This document shows, piece after piece, positions 35,019 to 43,744 of a stretch of DNA of 64,000 nt. The position numbers were made by a program, and so were the translations under genes. Positions within the stretch are counted from its first letter, which is position 1; the number at the start of each line of letters is the position of its first letter. The stretch covers positions 1-64,000 of the forward strand of contig JBBIIY010000001.1 in NCBI GenBank assembly GCA_037446255.1, given 5' to 3'. This DNA comes from Lithacetigena sp037446255 [NCBI: Coprothermobacterota bacterium] (GTDB lineage: Bacteria; Coprothermobacterota; HKB111). The notes beneath the pieces are model-generated. The model worked only from the letters and a program-made list of their open reading frames with translations, had not been told where the DNA came from and did not search any database.

Positions 35019-36541
35019 TGGAAATGATTATTTACGGTTTTATTGGAGGAGTCGCCTTTTTTGCGGTAGTAACCTATTTTTTACTGGCTATTTCCCGAAA
35101 AAAGGAAGAAGAGAAAAAGCGCTTATTTTTGGAAGCATATTACAAAGAAGCCCTGGAAAAGAAGAGGGAATTACTATTAGAAGCCAAAGAAGAAATTCAA
35201 AGGAAGAGGAGTGAAGTAGAAACTGAAATAAAAGAAAAGAAAATTGAACTTTCAAAATTGGAGCGAAGAGTAATTCAGAAAGAAGAGTCGGTTGATAAAA
35301 GAATAGAAAATATTGAAAGAAAAGAAAGATCAATTCAAGATAGAGAAACCTATTTAAACCGTCTGGAAAAAGACTTGAAAGATTCTTTAGAAAAAGAAAA
35401 AGCTGTTTTGTATAAACTTAGCAATCTTTCAGAAGGTGAAGCCAAATCTCTGTTATTAACTAAAATTGAATCTGATCTTACCGAGGAAATAGGAATAAAG
35501 GTTAAGGAAGCTACCAAAATTATTGAAGAAGAATCAAAAACTAAAGCTCAGTATATTCTGGCTACAGCTATCCAACGCTGCGCTCTTGACCATACTACTG
35601 AAACTACGGTAACTACGGTTTCTTTACCTAATGATGAAATTAAAGGCAGGCTTATTGGAAGGGAAGGAAGGAACATCAGGTCGTTTGAAACTCTCACAGG
35701 AGTTGATCTGATTGTTGATGACACACCTGAAGCAGTGGTATTATCTTCTTTTGACCCAATAAGAAGAGAAATTGCCCGTATTTCTCTGGAAAGACTGATA
35801 AGTGACGGAAGAATCCACCCGGGTAGAATAGAAGAAATGATTGAAAAAGCAAAAAAAGAAGTTGATGAGAAAATTAAGGTGGAGGGTGAAAAAGCTGTCC
35901 TCCAGACTGGTACTCGGGGGATAAAACCTGAGATTGTCAAAACTTTAGGTAGATTGTTTTTTAGAACAAGTTATGGACAGAATGTCTTGCAGCACTCTAT
36001 TGAGGTTGCCCAGCTTTCAGCAGCTTTGGCTACTGAGTTGAAATTAGATGTAAATATTGCCCGAAGAGCAGGTCTCTTGCACGATCTGGGAAAAGCTATT
36101 GACCACGAAGAGGAAGGCACCCATGCCTTATTGGGAGCCAAGTTATTAGAAAGGTACGGAGAAAACCCTGAGGTAATTCATGCAGTAGCTGCTCACCATG
36201 AAGATGAAGAGATGAAGACTATTTACCCAATTATTGTTCAGGTTTCCGACTCCATTTCTGCGAGTAGACCTGGTGCCAGAAGGGAAAATCTGGAAGTATA
36301 TGTAAAAAGACTGGAGTCATTAGAAAAAATAGCTGATTCAATCCAGGGCGTGGAAAAAGCTTTTGCTGTTCAGGCTGGTAGAGAGGTAAGAGTAATTGTT
36401 AAACCTGATAAAATTACCGATAATCAAGCAGCCAAAGTAGCACATGATATTGCTCAACGAATTGAAAAGGAAGTAGCCTATCCAGGTCTTATAAAAGTTA
36501 CGGTAATCAGAGAAATGCGGGTAGTTGACTACGCAAAGTAA
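35015..36541 (+). CDS. rny: ribonuclease Y
   Basis: Membrane-anchored endoribonuclease that initiates mRNA decay. 508 residues: an N-terminal membrane span (about 5-25), a long charged coiled coil (about 30-150), a KH domain (GRLIGREGRNIRSFE, about 210-224) and an HD domain with LLHDLGKAIDHEEEGTHA (about 356-373). It forms the usual recA-rny-ymdB neighbourhood seen in Firmicutes. Confidence 0.96.
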   Translation: MMEMIIYGFIGGVAFFAVVTYFLLAISRKKEEEKKRLFLEAYYKEALEKKRELLLEAKEEIQRKRSEVETEIKEKKIELSKLERRVIQKEESVDKRIENIERKERSIQDRETYLNRLEKDLKDSLEKEKAVLYKLSNLSEGEAKSLLLTKIESDLTEEIGIKVKEATKIIEEESKTKAQYILATAIQRCALDHTTETTVTTVSLPNDEIKGRLIGREGRNIRSFETLTGVDLIVDDTPEAVVLSSFDPIRREIARISLERLISDGRIHPGRIEEMIEKAKKEVDEKIKVEGEKAVLQTGTRGIKPEIVKTLGRLFFRTSYGQNVLQHSIEVAQLSAALATELKLDVNIARRAGLLHDLGKAIDHEEEGTHALLGAKLLERYGENPEVIHAVAAHHEDEEMKTIYPIIVQVSDSISASRPGARRENLEVYVKRLESLEKIADSIQGVEKAFAVQAGREVRVIVKPDKITDNQAAKVAHDIAQRIEKEVAYPGLIKVTVIREMRVVDYAK

Positions 36542-36544
36542 AAG

Positions 36545-37351
36545 ATGAGTTTAATAAGGATATTATTTTTAGGGGACATAATCGGTTCACCGGGAAGAAG
36601 TTCTGTAAAGAGATACTTACCTTTTTTCCGCGAAGAATATTCGATAGATATGGTTATCGCCAATGGAGAAAACCTTGCCGGTGGTATGGGTTTAACTCCT
36701 GATACTATCAGTGATTTATTTGAATCAGGGGTGGATGTAGTTACTACTGGCAACCATGGTTTTGATAAAAAAGAAGGACTTTCTTGTTTTAATACTGAAC
36801 ATTTCTTGATCAGACCACAAAACTATCCCCCTGGAGCACCAGGAAAGGGTTATGTCTTCTGGGGAAAAGACCAATTAAAAATAGGAGTTTTAAATCTACA
36901 GGGTAGGGTTTTTATGCCTGCCCTGGACTGCCCGTTTCGTATTGGTAAAGAATATGCTCTAACTATGAAGAAAGAATCTCCCGTACTGATTATAGACTTT
37001 CATGCGGAAGCAACTTCAGAAAAAGCAGCTCTCGCCTATTATTTATCAGGAACTGCTTCCGCAGTAGTTGGCTCACACACTCATGTTCAAACTGCAGACG
37101 AAAGGTTATTAACCAACAACACCCTTTTTATCAGCGATGTAGGGATGATTGGATCTTTGGACTCGGTTATCGGAATGAAAAAAGATAGCATTATAAAGAG
37201 ATTTTTAACTCAGGTTCCTGAGAGGTTTGAAGTGGAAAATAAGAGTCCACTTATCTGGGAATCAGTCCTTCTGGTTATAAATTATTCAGGGGAAGGCGTC
37301 TCTATTGAAAGAATAAGGAAAATCCTTGAGCCTTCCCCCGTATTTAAATAA
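36545..37351 (+). CDS. ymdB: YmdB family metallophosphoesterase (2',3'-cyclic nucleotide phosphodiesterase)
   Basis: Calcineurin-like phosphoesterase of the YmdB/TIGR00282 family, 268 residues, normal length. Metal-binding motifs are GDIIGSPG at the start, NGEN, GNHGFD, DFHAE and GSHTHVQT. Bacillus YmdB hydrolyses 2',3'-cAMP and affects biofilm and RNA decay. Three nt after rny, and convergent with rpsT, 15 nt from its stop. Confidence 0.93.
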   Translation: MSLIRILFLGDIIGSPGRSSVKRYLPFFREEYSIDMVIANGENLAGGMGLTPDTISDLFESGVDVVTTGNHGFDKKEGLSCFNTEHFLIRPQNYPPGAPGKGYVFWGKDQLKIGVLNLQGRVFMPALDCPFRIGKEYALTMKKESPVLIIDFHAEATSEKAALAYYLSGTASAVVGSHTHVQTADERLLTNNTLFISDVGMIGSLDSVIGMKKDSIIKRFLTQVPERFEVENKSPLIWESVLLVINYSGEGVSIERIRKILEPSPVFK

Positions 37352-37366
37352 TTAATAAAAAATATT

Positions 37367-37624
37367 CTAAACTTTAAGGCTTTTCATTAAACTACTTTTC
37401 TTACGGGAAGCTGTGTTTTTGTGTAATATACCCTTTTTACATGCTTTATCAATAGTTTTTTGAGCCATTTTTATCATTTCTTTTACTAAATCAGCGTCAC
37501 CGGAGTTAAAAGCCTGGTGACATTTCTTGGTAGTTGTTTTTACTTGAGTTTTGATGGCCTTATTTATATTGGTTTCCTTTTCTGTAATTTTAATTCTTTT
37601 TATCGCAGATTTAATATTTGCCAA
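37367..37624 (-). CDS. rpsT: 30S ribosomal protein S20
   Basis: Small basic 16S-binding protein. The TTG at 37624 is chosen because it gives the conserved opening MANIKSAIKRI (85 residues) and is preceded by ggaggt (37632-37637) at 7-nt spacing. An ATG at 37639 would turn the ribosome binding site into coding sequence. A UUG start also occurs in E. coli rpsT, where it matters for autoregulation. Transcribed on its own on the minus strand. Confidence 0.94.
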   Translation of the reverse strand: MANIKSAIKRIKITEKETNINKAIKTQVKTTTKKCHQAFNSGDADLVKEMIKMAQKTIDKACKKGILHKNTASRKKSSLMKSLKV

Positions 37625-37663
37625 CCTGGATACCTCCAAATAGTAATTTAACTTTAAATTTTA

Positions 37664-38782
37664 TCATTTTCTGAATTTTTTAGCAAGATTTATTCTATCA
37701 ATAATAGGTGGATGGGTAAAAAATAATATTCTAATTAAGTAATGAGGGTTAGGGTCTTTCAAATTATTTTCCATAAACTTTTCCATTATGGAAATAAAAG
37801 AACGAGGATTATTAGTAATCTTTATAGCAAATCTGTCCACATTAAATTCCCATTCTCTTTTTATACTGAGATATAAGGGCCAGCCTGCCAGGTTTATGAT
37901 TAACAGAAACAGGAACAGCAAGGGAAAGTTTGCCAGGTCAGGAAAAGCTCCTCCGTCTAAAGAAGGACCATACCTTTTAAGAAGAGATATCCCTATATAG
38001 GTATAAAAGAAAACCAAAGAAGAAAACAGGATTAAGCCTTTCAGGAAATGACCGTAACGGTAATGTCCTATTTCATGTGCAGTCACTACTTCCAGTTCAT
38101 CTTGAGTAGCTTTCTTAAGTAGATTTTCAGAAAATACAATCTTTCTGTAGGGTCCAAAACCTGTGAAAAATGCCGACATAGTATTTGTTTTATCGTTATC
38201 TTTATAGGTTGCTAAATGAGATGATTTTAATTGATGTTTGTTGAGTAGTTTATTAAATCTCTTGGAAATACTTTCTTCCAGAAGCGAAAGTTTCAGGAAT
38301 TTAGGTACTAATGGTGAAACTAAGAATATTAAACCAAAAATAACCATAGATATGACCAAAGGTGTAATTAAAATGGAAAGAGAAGCTGGAAAAAAATCTG
38401 GAAGCTTTAAAGAAATAGTGTAATAATATAGGTAGGAATAAAGGGTAATCATCAGATAAATGATTAATAAAGATTGAGCTGATTTCTTTAAGAAGTGGAA
38501 TAAGTTATATTTAATCAATCCAAACTTTTTAGGTATGTAATATAGTAAAGACCAGTCAAATATTAGTTTCAGGGGTAGTAACGGTAATAACATAAGTAAA
38601 GAAAACAAACCGACAGACCACCAATCGGGGTTTTTAAACAGATTAAATTCCTTTATCTTAGCCGCCAGGTTTAATCTGATGAAGAGGGTCAGGTATGTTA
38701 TTAAAATAAGATAAAATCCGCTTTTTATGAGAACGGTTTGCCGTGTATTTTCTTTAGCTAAAGCAGTTCTTTGTGGATGCAT
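37664..38782 (-). CDS. M48 family membrane metallopeptidase (Ste24-like)
   Basis: Integral membrane zinc protease, 372 residues. About six hydrophobic segments surround the catalytic motif HEIGHYRYGH, and the third zinc ligand is in REWEFNVDRFA, as in Ste24/CAAX prenyl protease (M48A) rather than HtpX. Bacterial members probably act in membrane-protein quality control; the substrate is unknown. Ribosome binding site aaggaagg. It stands alone, followed by rpsT on the same strand. Confidence 0.88.
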   Translation of the reverse strand: MHPQRTALAKENTRQTVLIKSGFYLILITYLTLFIRLNLAAKIKEFNLFKNPDWWSVGLFSLLMLLPLLPLKLIFDWSLLYYIPKKFGLIKYNLFHFLKKSAQSLLIIYLMITLYSYLYYYTISLKLPDFFPASLSILITPLVISMVIFGLIFLVSPLVPKFLKLSLLEESISKRFNKLLNKHQLKSSHLATYKDNDKTNTMSAFFTGFGPYRKIVFSENLLKKATQDELEVVTAHEIGHYRYGHFLKGLILFSSLVFFYTYIGISLLKRYGPSLDGGAFPDLANFPLLFLFLLIINLAGWPLYLSIKREWEFNVDRFAIKITNNPRSFISIMEKFMENNLKDPNPHYLIRILFFTHPPIIDRINLAKKFRK

Positions 38783-38821
38783 TTCGTTTTCCTTCCTTTA
38801 AATCGTTTTTTTATTTATAAT

Positions 38822-38850
38822 TTTACCAGATTAATAAAAACCTTTATAAT
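38822..38850 (+). promoter_or_regulatory. candidate promoter of the HIT-nucleotidyltransferase operon
   Basis: TTTACC (38822-38827), 17 bp, TATAAT (38845-38850), in the 111-bp divergent gap between the M48 protease gene and the HIT gene. The -10 is perfect and the -35 matches at four of six positions. Confidence 0.45.
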
Positions 38851-38893
38851 TTAATCATAATATCCGTTAATATTTGAACACTGGAGGTTCAGG

Positions 38894-39376
38894 TTGTTTG
38901 AAGACATAATGTTCAGACCCTGGAGGATAATCTACCTGCAGAAGGAAAAAGAAAGTGGTTGCATTCTTTGCGGAATTGCCAATTCTGAAAATGATGTGCA
39001 AAATCTTGTTCTCTTACGTAGTAAATACTGTTTTGTCATGCTAAACAGGTACCCTTATAATATCGGTCACCTGATGGTAGTTCCTTACCAACACCTTATT
39101 AATATGAATAGTTTGCAGGAAGGAGAAATGATTGATATTATGAAAACAGTTTTATTGAGTATAGATAATCTTAAAACTGTTTTTAAACCTCAGGGGTTTA
39201 ATCTGGGGGTTAATATCGGGAAAGCAGCTGGGGTAGGAATTGACGATCATATTCATTTTCATATTGTACCCCGGTGGGAAGGCGATACCAACTTTATGCC
39301 CGTTATCTCCGATGTAAAAATATTGGGCGAAGCTTTAGACGACACTTATAGAAAGTTAAAAGGAGTATTTATATGA
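38894..39376 (+). CDS. HIT family nucleotide-binding protein
   Basis: Histidine-triad protein of 160 residues. The triad HIHFHIV has H119, H121 and H123, and C23/C26 (CILCGI) suggest a structural zinc site as in Ap4A-phosphorylase-like members. Such proteins hydrolyse or phosphorolyse dinucleoside polyphosphates or nucleoside phosphoramidates. TTG start supported by ctggaggtt. Its stop overlaps the next gene. Confidence 0.9.
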   Translation: MFEDIMFRPWRIIYLQKEKESGCILCGIANSENDVQNLVLLRSKYCFVMLNRYPYNIGHLMVVPYQHLINMNSLQEGEMIDIMKTVLLSIDNLKTVFKPQGFNLGVNIGKAAGVGIDDHIHFHIVPRWEGDTNFMPVISDVKILGEALDDTYRKLKGVFI

Positions 39377-40101
39377 TAGATACAATAGTATTGGCTGGGG
39401 GTAAAAGTTTTTTGCCAGAAAAAACCAGCTTTAAATCCCTCTTACCTATTAATTCTCAACCGATGGTTTGGTACATTTTAAAGGAATTAAAGTGTGTAAA
39501 TAATATAAGTAAAGTTGTACTGGTGGCCAGCAAGGAAGTCGCCAGAGAGGTTAAAAATGATTATCACCTTTGGGTTGATAGTAATTCAAGCATAACCGAT
39601 AACCTTCTAAAGGGTTTTGAGAAAACATCATCAGATTATATCTTAATCTGCAGCGCAGATATTCCTCTGGTTAAAAAGGACCATATTCAATGGTTTATAG
39701 AAGAAGGCCTGAAAAGTGGTGCCAGGTTAGTTATGCCCTTTATGACCAAGGAAATTATTGATAAAACTTATCCCGGGGCAAAAAGAACCTATGTCCGCTT
39801 AAAAGATGGTTTAGTGACCCTGGGAAATATTGCTCTGGTTGAGAGAAACCTTCTTGGGGAAATTAAGCAATTAATTAAAAAAGCGACCGACTATCGTAAA
39901 AATCCCTTAAAAATCGCTACATTGGTTGGATATGATATAGTTGTTCTTTATCTATTGGGATTATTAAGTGTTAAGTATATAGAGAGAAAAGCTTATCGTT
40001 TCGTTAAAGGTCCAGTAAGAGGGTTACTCTGTCCCTACCCTGAAATTGGAATGGATGTAGATAAAATTGAAGACCTGGAAATAGTAGAGCAGTTTATCTG
40101 A
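39373..40101 (+). CDS. MobA-like nucleotidyltransferase family protein
   Basis: A 242-residue protein with an NTP-transferase Rossmann core. The nucleotide-binding opening is VLAGGKS, a SLLPINSQPMVWYIL segment follows, and the metal-binding ICSADIPLV is at about 95. The usual LAGG-x-SxRM-G-K loop is degenerate (KTSFKSLL). A C-terminal helical part contains hydrophobic stretches. Substrate unknown; CMP-sugar, molybdenum cofactor or CDP-inositol enzymes share the fold. Translationally coupled to the HIT gene. Confidence 0.7.
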   Translation: MIDTIVLAGGKSFLPEKTSFKSLLPINSQPMVWYILKELKCVNNISKVVLVASKEVAREVKNDYHLWVDSNSSITDNLLKGFEKTSSDYILICSADIPLVKKDHIQWFIEEGLKSGARLVMPFMTKEIIDKTYPGAKRTYVRLKDGLVTLGNIALVERNLLGEIKQLIKKATDYRKNPLKIATLVGYDIVVLYLLGLLSVKYIERKAYRFVKGPVRGLLCPYPEIGMDVDKIEDLEIVEQFI

Positions 40102-40213
40102 TATAATTTCATAGTTGATGAATATTAAGGGTAAAATATTTATTTATAAAAAGGGGTATTATCGAAGATTCTGGTTATTACCCAGAAAACAAAAAAGGAG
40201 AGTGATGGCATAA

Positions 40214-41035
40214 GTGGCATTAGAAGGCGATTTAAAGGATTTTTCGCTTAATGATCTTATCAACCTGGTGTTAATATCTAAGAGAAAGGGCTCATTGGTA
40301 TTTCACCCTTATCCTGGAGACGAGTGGAGTATTTATTTTGATGAAAAAGGGGTAATTCATGCAGAGCATGGAGAAAATGAGGGTGAAAAAATTCTGGAAA
40401 GGTTGTTAACTTTAAAAAGTGGTCCTTTTGTTTTTAACCCTAATAAAGTAACCTCAAATCAAACTATTACCAAGTCTCACGAAGAGCTTGCTATGTATTT
40501 ATCAGTGTTGGGAGACATCTGGAATGAAATAAAGGATTTCCTTCCACCATTAGATACTGAATTAGTTGTGGAAAGTGATTACTCGGAAATAGTACTGAGC
40601 AGTCTGGAGTTAAAAATGTTGCTACTGGTAGCTACCCGAGTCAAAATGAAAGCAATTTTAGATGAAGAGAGTAAGGTCGGTATCAAGGAGCTTGAAGCCT
40701 TAAGCCACCTGATCAGGGCTGGAATAGTAAAACCTGGTACCCCTCCTCCTGTTAAAAGGACAGTTTCTATTCCAAACACCGATACTCCAGGAATTAAGTT
40801 AACCGTGGTGAAGAGTTTCTCTATCTCCAGGGATATGGTACAAATGGATAAAAATATAGTAACTGCTTGGGTAGAAAACAATTTATTCACCGGTAGAGTC
40901 CTTATCGGAGGAACTATATTTATTGCTGAACTTAAAACGGGTTTAGGAAAAGCTCTGGTAATTGCCGATAAGACAGCTCGATCATTGGGTTTAAAAGAAG
41001 GTGAAGAGGTAGAAGTTAAACCTTACCTTGAATAG
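40214..41035 (+). CDS. DUF4388-containing protein of unknown function
   Basis: A 273-residue cytoplasmic protein. The first ~100 residues match the DUF4388/PatA N-terminal pattern (ALEGDLKDFSLNDLINLVLI ... GSLVF), common in signalling proteins. A helical middle follows. The last ~70 residues form a strand-rich domain (TGRVLIGGTIFIAELKTGLG, then LGLKEGEEVEVKPYL) that I do not recognise. The GTG start is unusual: the aaggag just upstream is followed by ATG-GCA-TAA (40205-40213), which abuts the GTG. It precedes the permease by 37 nt. Confidence 0.7.
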   Translation: MALEGDLKDFSLNDLINLVLISKRKGSLVFHPYPGDEWSIYFDEKGVIHAEHGENEGEKILERLLTLKSGPFVFNPNKVTSNQTITKSHEELAMYLSVLGDIWNEIKDFLPPLDTELVVESDYSEIVLSSLELKMLLLVATRVKMKAILDEESKVGIKELEALSHLIRAGIVKPGTPPPVKRTVSIPNTDTPGIKLTVVKSFSISRDMVQMDKNIVTAWVENNLFTGRVLIGGTIFIAELKTGLGKALVIADKTARSLGLKEGEEVEVKPYLE

Positions 41036-41072
41036 TTTCATTATAATTAAATAAATAACTGGAGGTTCGAGT

Positions 41073-42305
41073 ATGAAAATTAAGACTGCGTTTATTTCTT
41101 TGCAACTTCTGGCAGTTGGGTACAGCAGCATAGCTGTTATTTCCAAAGCTATGGGTATTCCCACAAACCTGGCGCTTCTGGGCGCGGGATTAGCTACTTT
41201 TATTATGTTTTTTGTAAGTAGAGGCAAAGCTCCAATTTTTATGGGAGTTTCTTTTGCTTACATTGCCCTGATTAGTTCTATACGAATAGAATTACCTACT
41301 GGTGGTGTAGCTTTTGCCGTTATGATTTCCGCTCTTGCTTACTTTGTAATGAGCTTTTTAATAAAATTAATCAGACTATATAGAATTCCCAGATACTTCC
41401 CACCGGTGGTGGTCGGTCCTATAATCGTATTGGTAGGACTTAATTTATTACCCAATATTTCTGCCAATATATCTACTGATTTGACCTTATCCTTGATAAC
41501 CATTTTATCCGTCGTAGTTTTAAGTTACAGAAAAGAAACCAGACCTTATTCTTTAATATTAGGAATAGTCGTAGGTATAATTGCTGGTATGTTTAGAGGT
41601 AATATAGACCTTACCAGGTTTACTAACGCTTCTATGTTTTCTTTTCCTGAATTTATTTACCCTACTTTTCAAATTCGTGCTTTCTGGTGGATATTGCCCG
41701 GTGTTATTGCAGCTATGATTGACCATATCGGTCAGATTTTTGCTGTCAGCCAAGTAGTAGAAAAAGATGTTTTCATTGAACCCGGGCTTAGTAACACTTT
41801 CCTGGCGAATGGTATTGCTAATCTGGTAGTTGGCTTGGTAGGTTCTCCCCCGGTAACACCATATGGACAGATTACAGGTTCAATGGCACTTTTAGATGAG
41901 AAAAAACCTCTACCAATTTTAATAACTGCAGGATTAATTATTTTATTAGCTTTTTCTGGAAAACTGGAAGCCCTGGTTGGAGCAATGCCTATTTCCGTTA
42001 TGAGTAGCATATTGATGATTGCAGTTGGTTTAATTATTGTTTTAGGTTTTAAAATTATGATAACCGGTGATGTTGATTTCTCTCAAGCTAAAAACTTGTT
42101 AATTCCCGTTGTAATCATCGGGTTGGGATTAATGCCTGGTGATATCCTGGTGTTTGGCCAGAGAACCATGTACGAAGGTGGAATTTTCCTTGGTGGATTT
42201 AAAGTGTCAATTATGGCTCTGGCTTCTTTCACTGGAGTCGTATTGAATCTGCTATTCATTTTGCTTGAGGATGCTATGACAAAAAGGAGTAAGCAAGTGA
42301 AATGA
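41073..42305 (+). CDS. nucleobase permease-like protein (NCS2 family)
   Basis: Integral membrane transporter, 410 residues, with about 12-14 hydrophobic segments. It resembles uracil/xanthine permeases: the region VVGPIIVLVGLNL and the PPVTPYGQITGSMALL segment fit the NCS2 transport helices, although the canonical family motifs are weak. The substrate is not assignable. Start after actggaggtt. The stop overlaps the tldD ATG, an unexpected coupling of a transporter with a peptide-processing protease. Confidence 0.72.
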   Translation: MKIKTAFISLQLLAVGYSSIAVISKAMGIPTNLALLGAGLATFIMFFVSRGKAPIFMGVSFAYIALISSIRIELPTGGVAFAVMISALAYFVMSFLIKLIRLYRIPRYFPPVVVGPIIVLVGLNLLPNISANISTDLTLSLITILSVVVLSYRKETRPYSLILGIVVGIIAGMFRGNIDLTRFTNASMFSFPEFIYPTFQIRAFWWILPGVIAAMIDHIGQIFAVSQVVEKDVFIEPGLSNTFLANGIANLVVGLVGSPPVTPYGQITGSMALLDEKKPLPILITAGLIILLAFSGKLEALVGAMPISVMSSILMIAVGLIIVLGFKIMITGDVDFSQAKNLLIPVVIIGLGLMPGDILVFGQRTMYEGGIFLGGFKVSIMALASFTGVVLNLLFILLEDAMTKRSKQVK

Positions 42306-43744
42306 AGAATGAAACAAGAGAAATCTTAGGATATCTCTCTCTCCCCGGTATAGATTATGCTGATGTGAGGATAGTCCGTAGGGAGATTGAGAGAATTAAA
42401 GTAAAGAATCAAAAAGTAGAAACAGCCTCCTCTATTGTTGATTATGGCTACGGTATCAGGGTTCTGTTTAAAGGAGCTTGGGGTTTTAGCTCATCATCTC
42501 TTTTTGGTAGTGAAGGCTTTAGAAAAACAGCTGAAGAAGCTTTCAATATCGCCCGTGCTTCCAGGATGGTAAAAGATAGGGAAACTATTTTAGCTCCCAC
42601 TGAAGTTATAAATGATAGATGGGTAGCCAACTATGAGAAAGACCCCTTCAAAATTCCCCTCAACGAAAAAGTTATGTTGTTAATGGAAGCTGAAAAATTA
42701 CTTCATACTTCTGAAGATATCAAGATTGGAGAGGCTTCTATGGAGTTTTTCAAAGAAGATAAATCCTTTGCTTCTTCCGAAGGGTCATACATTGAACAAT
42801 CATTTATTGAAAGTGGCGCGGGAGTTACGGCTCTAGCCATTAAAAATGGAGAAGTACAAAAAAGAAGCTATCCCAGTTCCTTTGGTGGAGACTATAGAAA
42901 AGCTGGGTGGGAGTTTATAGAGGGGTTAAATTTACCAGAAAATGCTACCCGAGTTGGAGAAGAAGCTTCTCAACTACTTTACGCTCCTCCGGTACCTGCA
43001 GTAGTATCCACTCTTATTCTGGATGGTACTCAGATGACCTTGCAAATCCATGAATCCTGCGGTCACCCAACTGAATTAGACCGGGTTATGGGGAGTGAAG
43101 CAAGTTATGCTGGTACAAGTTTTTTAACCCCTGATAAATTGAATAACTTTCAATATGGGTCGTCCCTGGTAAATCTATATCAAGATGCTACAGAACCTTA
43201 TGGACTGGGAAGCTATGCTTACGATGATGAAGGAATTAAAGCCCGGAAAACCTATCTGGTAAAATCAGGGCAGTTTGTTGGTTACCTAACTTCCAGGGAA
43301 ACAGCTATGATTTTGAAGCAGAATAGTAACGCTACCATGAGGGCTGATGGTTGGAATAGACTTCCCCTCATCAGGATGACCAATATAAACATTGAGCCAG
43401 GAGATAAAACCCTGGGAGAACTTATCGGTGAAGTTGACAATGGTTTTTATATGCTAACCAATAAATCCTGGTCCATAGACGATAAACGGTTAAATTTCCA
43501 GTTTGGTTGCGAAATTGCTTATGAAATAAAAGATGGAAAATTGGGAAAAATACACAAAAATCCTACCTATACCGGTATCACCTATGAATTCTGGAGAAAT
43601 ATGGATGCTCTGTGTAATTCAGATTATTTCAGAGTTTGGGGTTTACCTAATTGTGGTAAGGGAGAACCTCCCCAAACCGCCAGAGTTGGACATGGTACAG
43701 TTCCCGCAAGGTTTCGGAATGTGCGAATGGGGGTAGTCAAATGA
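42302..43744 (+). CDS. tldD: TldD family metalloprotease
   Basis: Catalytic half of the TldD/TldE heterodimer that cleaves unfolded peptides and trims leader peptides of some modified peptides. 480 residues. Zinc motif HESCGH (H250, E251, H255), then the conserved GSYAYDDEG and TNINIEPGD segments. ATGA overlap with the permease and with tldE. Confidence 0.95.
   Translation: MKNETREILGYLSLPGIDYADVRIVRREIERIKVKNQKVETASSIVDYGYGIRVLFKGAWGFSSSSLFGSEGFRKTAEEAFNIARASRMVKDRETILAPTEVINDRWVANYEKDPFKIPLNEKVMLLMEAEKLLHTSEDIKIGEASMEFFKEDKSFASSEGSYIEQSFIESGAGVTALAIKNGEVQKRSYPSSFGGDYRKAGWEFIEGLNLPENATRVGEEASQLLYAPPVPAVVSTLILDGTQMTLQIHESCGHPTELDRVMGSEASYAGTSFLTPDKLNNFQYGSSLVNLYQDATEPYGLGSYAYDDEGIKARKTYLVKSGQFVGYLTSRETAMILKQNSNATMRADGWNRLPLIRMTNINIEPGDKTLGELIGEVDNGFYMLTNKSWSIDDKRLNFQFGCEIAYEIKDGKLGKIHKNPTYTGITYEFWRNMDALCNSDYFRVWGLPNCGKGEPPQTARVGHGTVPARFRNVRMGVVK

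Noticed and set aside
37625-37639. ATG start for S20 five codons upstream
   Set aside because: It would translate the ggaggt binding site; the TTG gives the conserved N-terminus.
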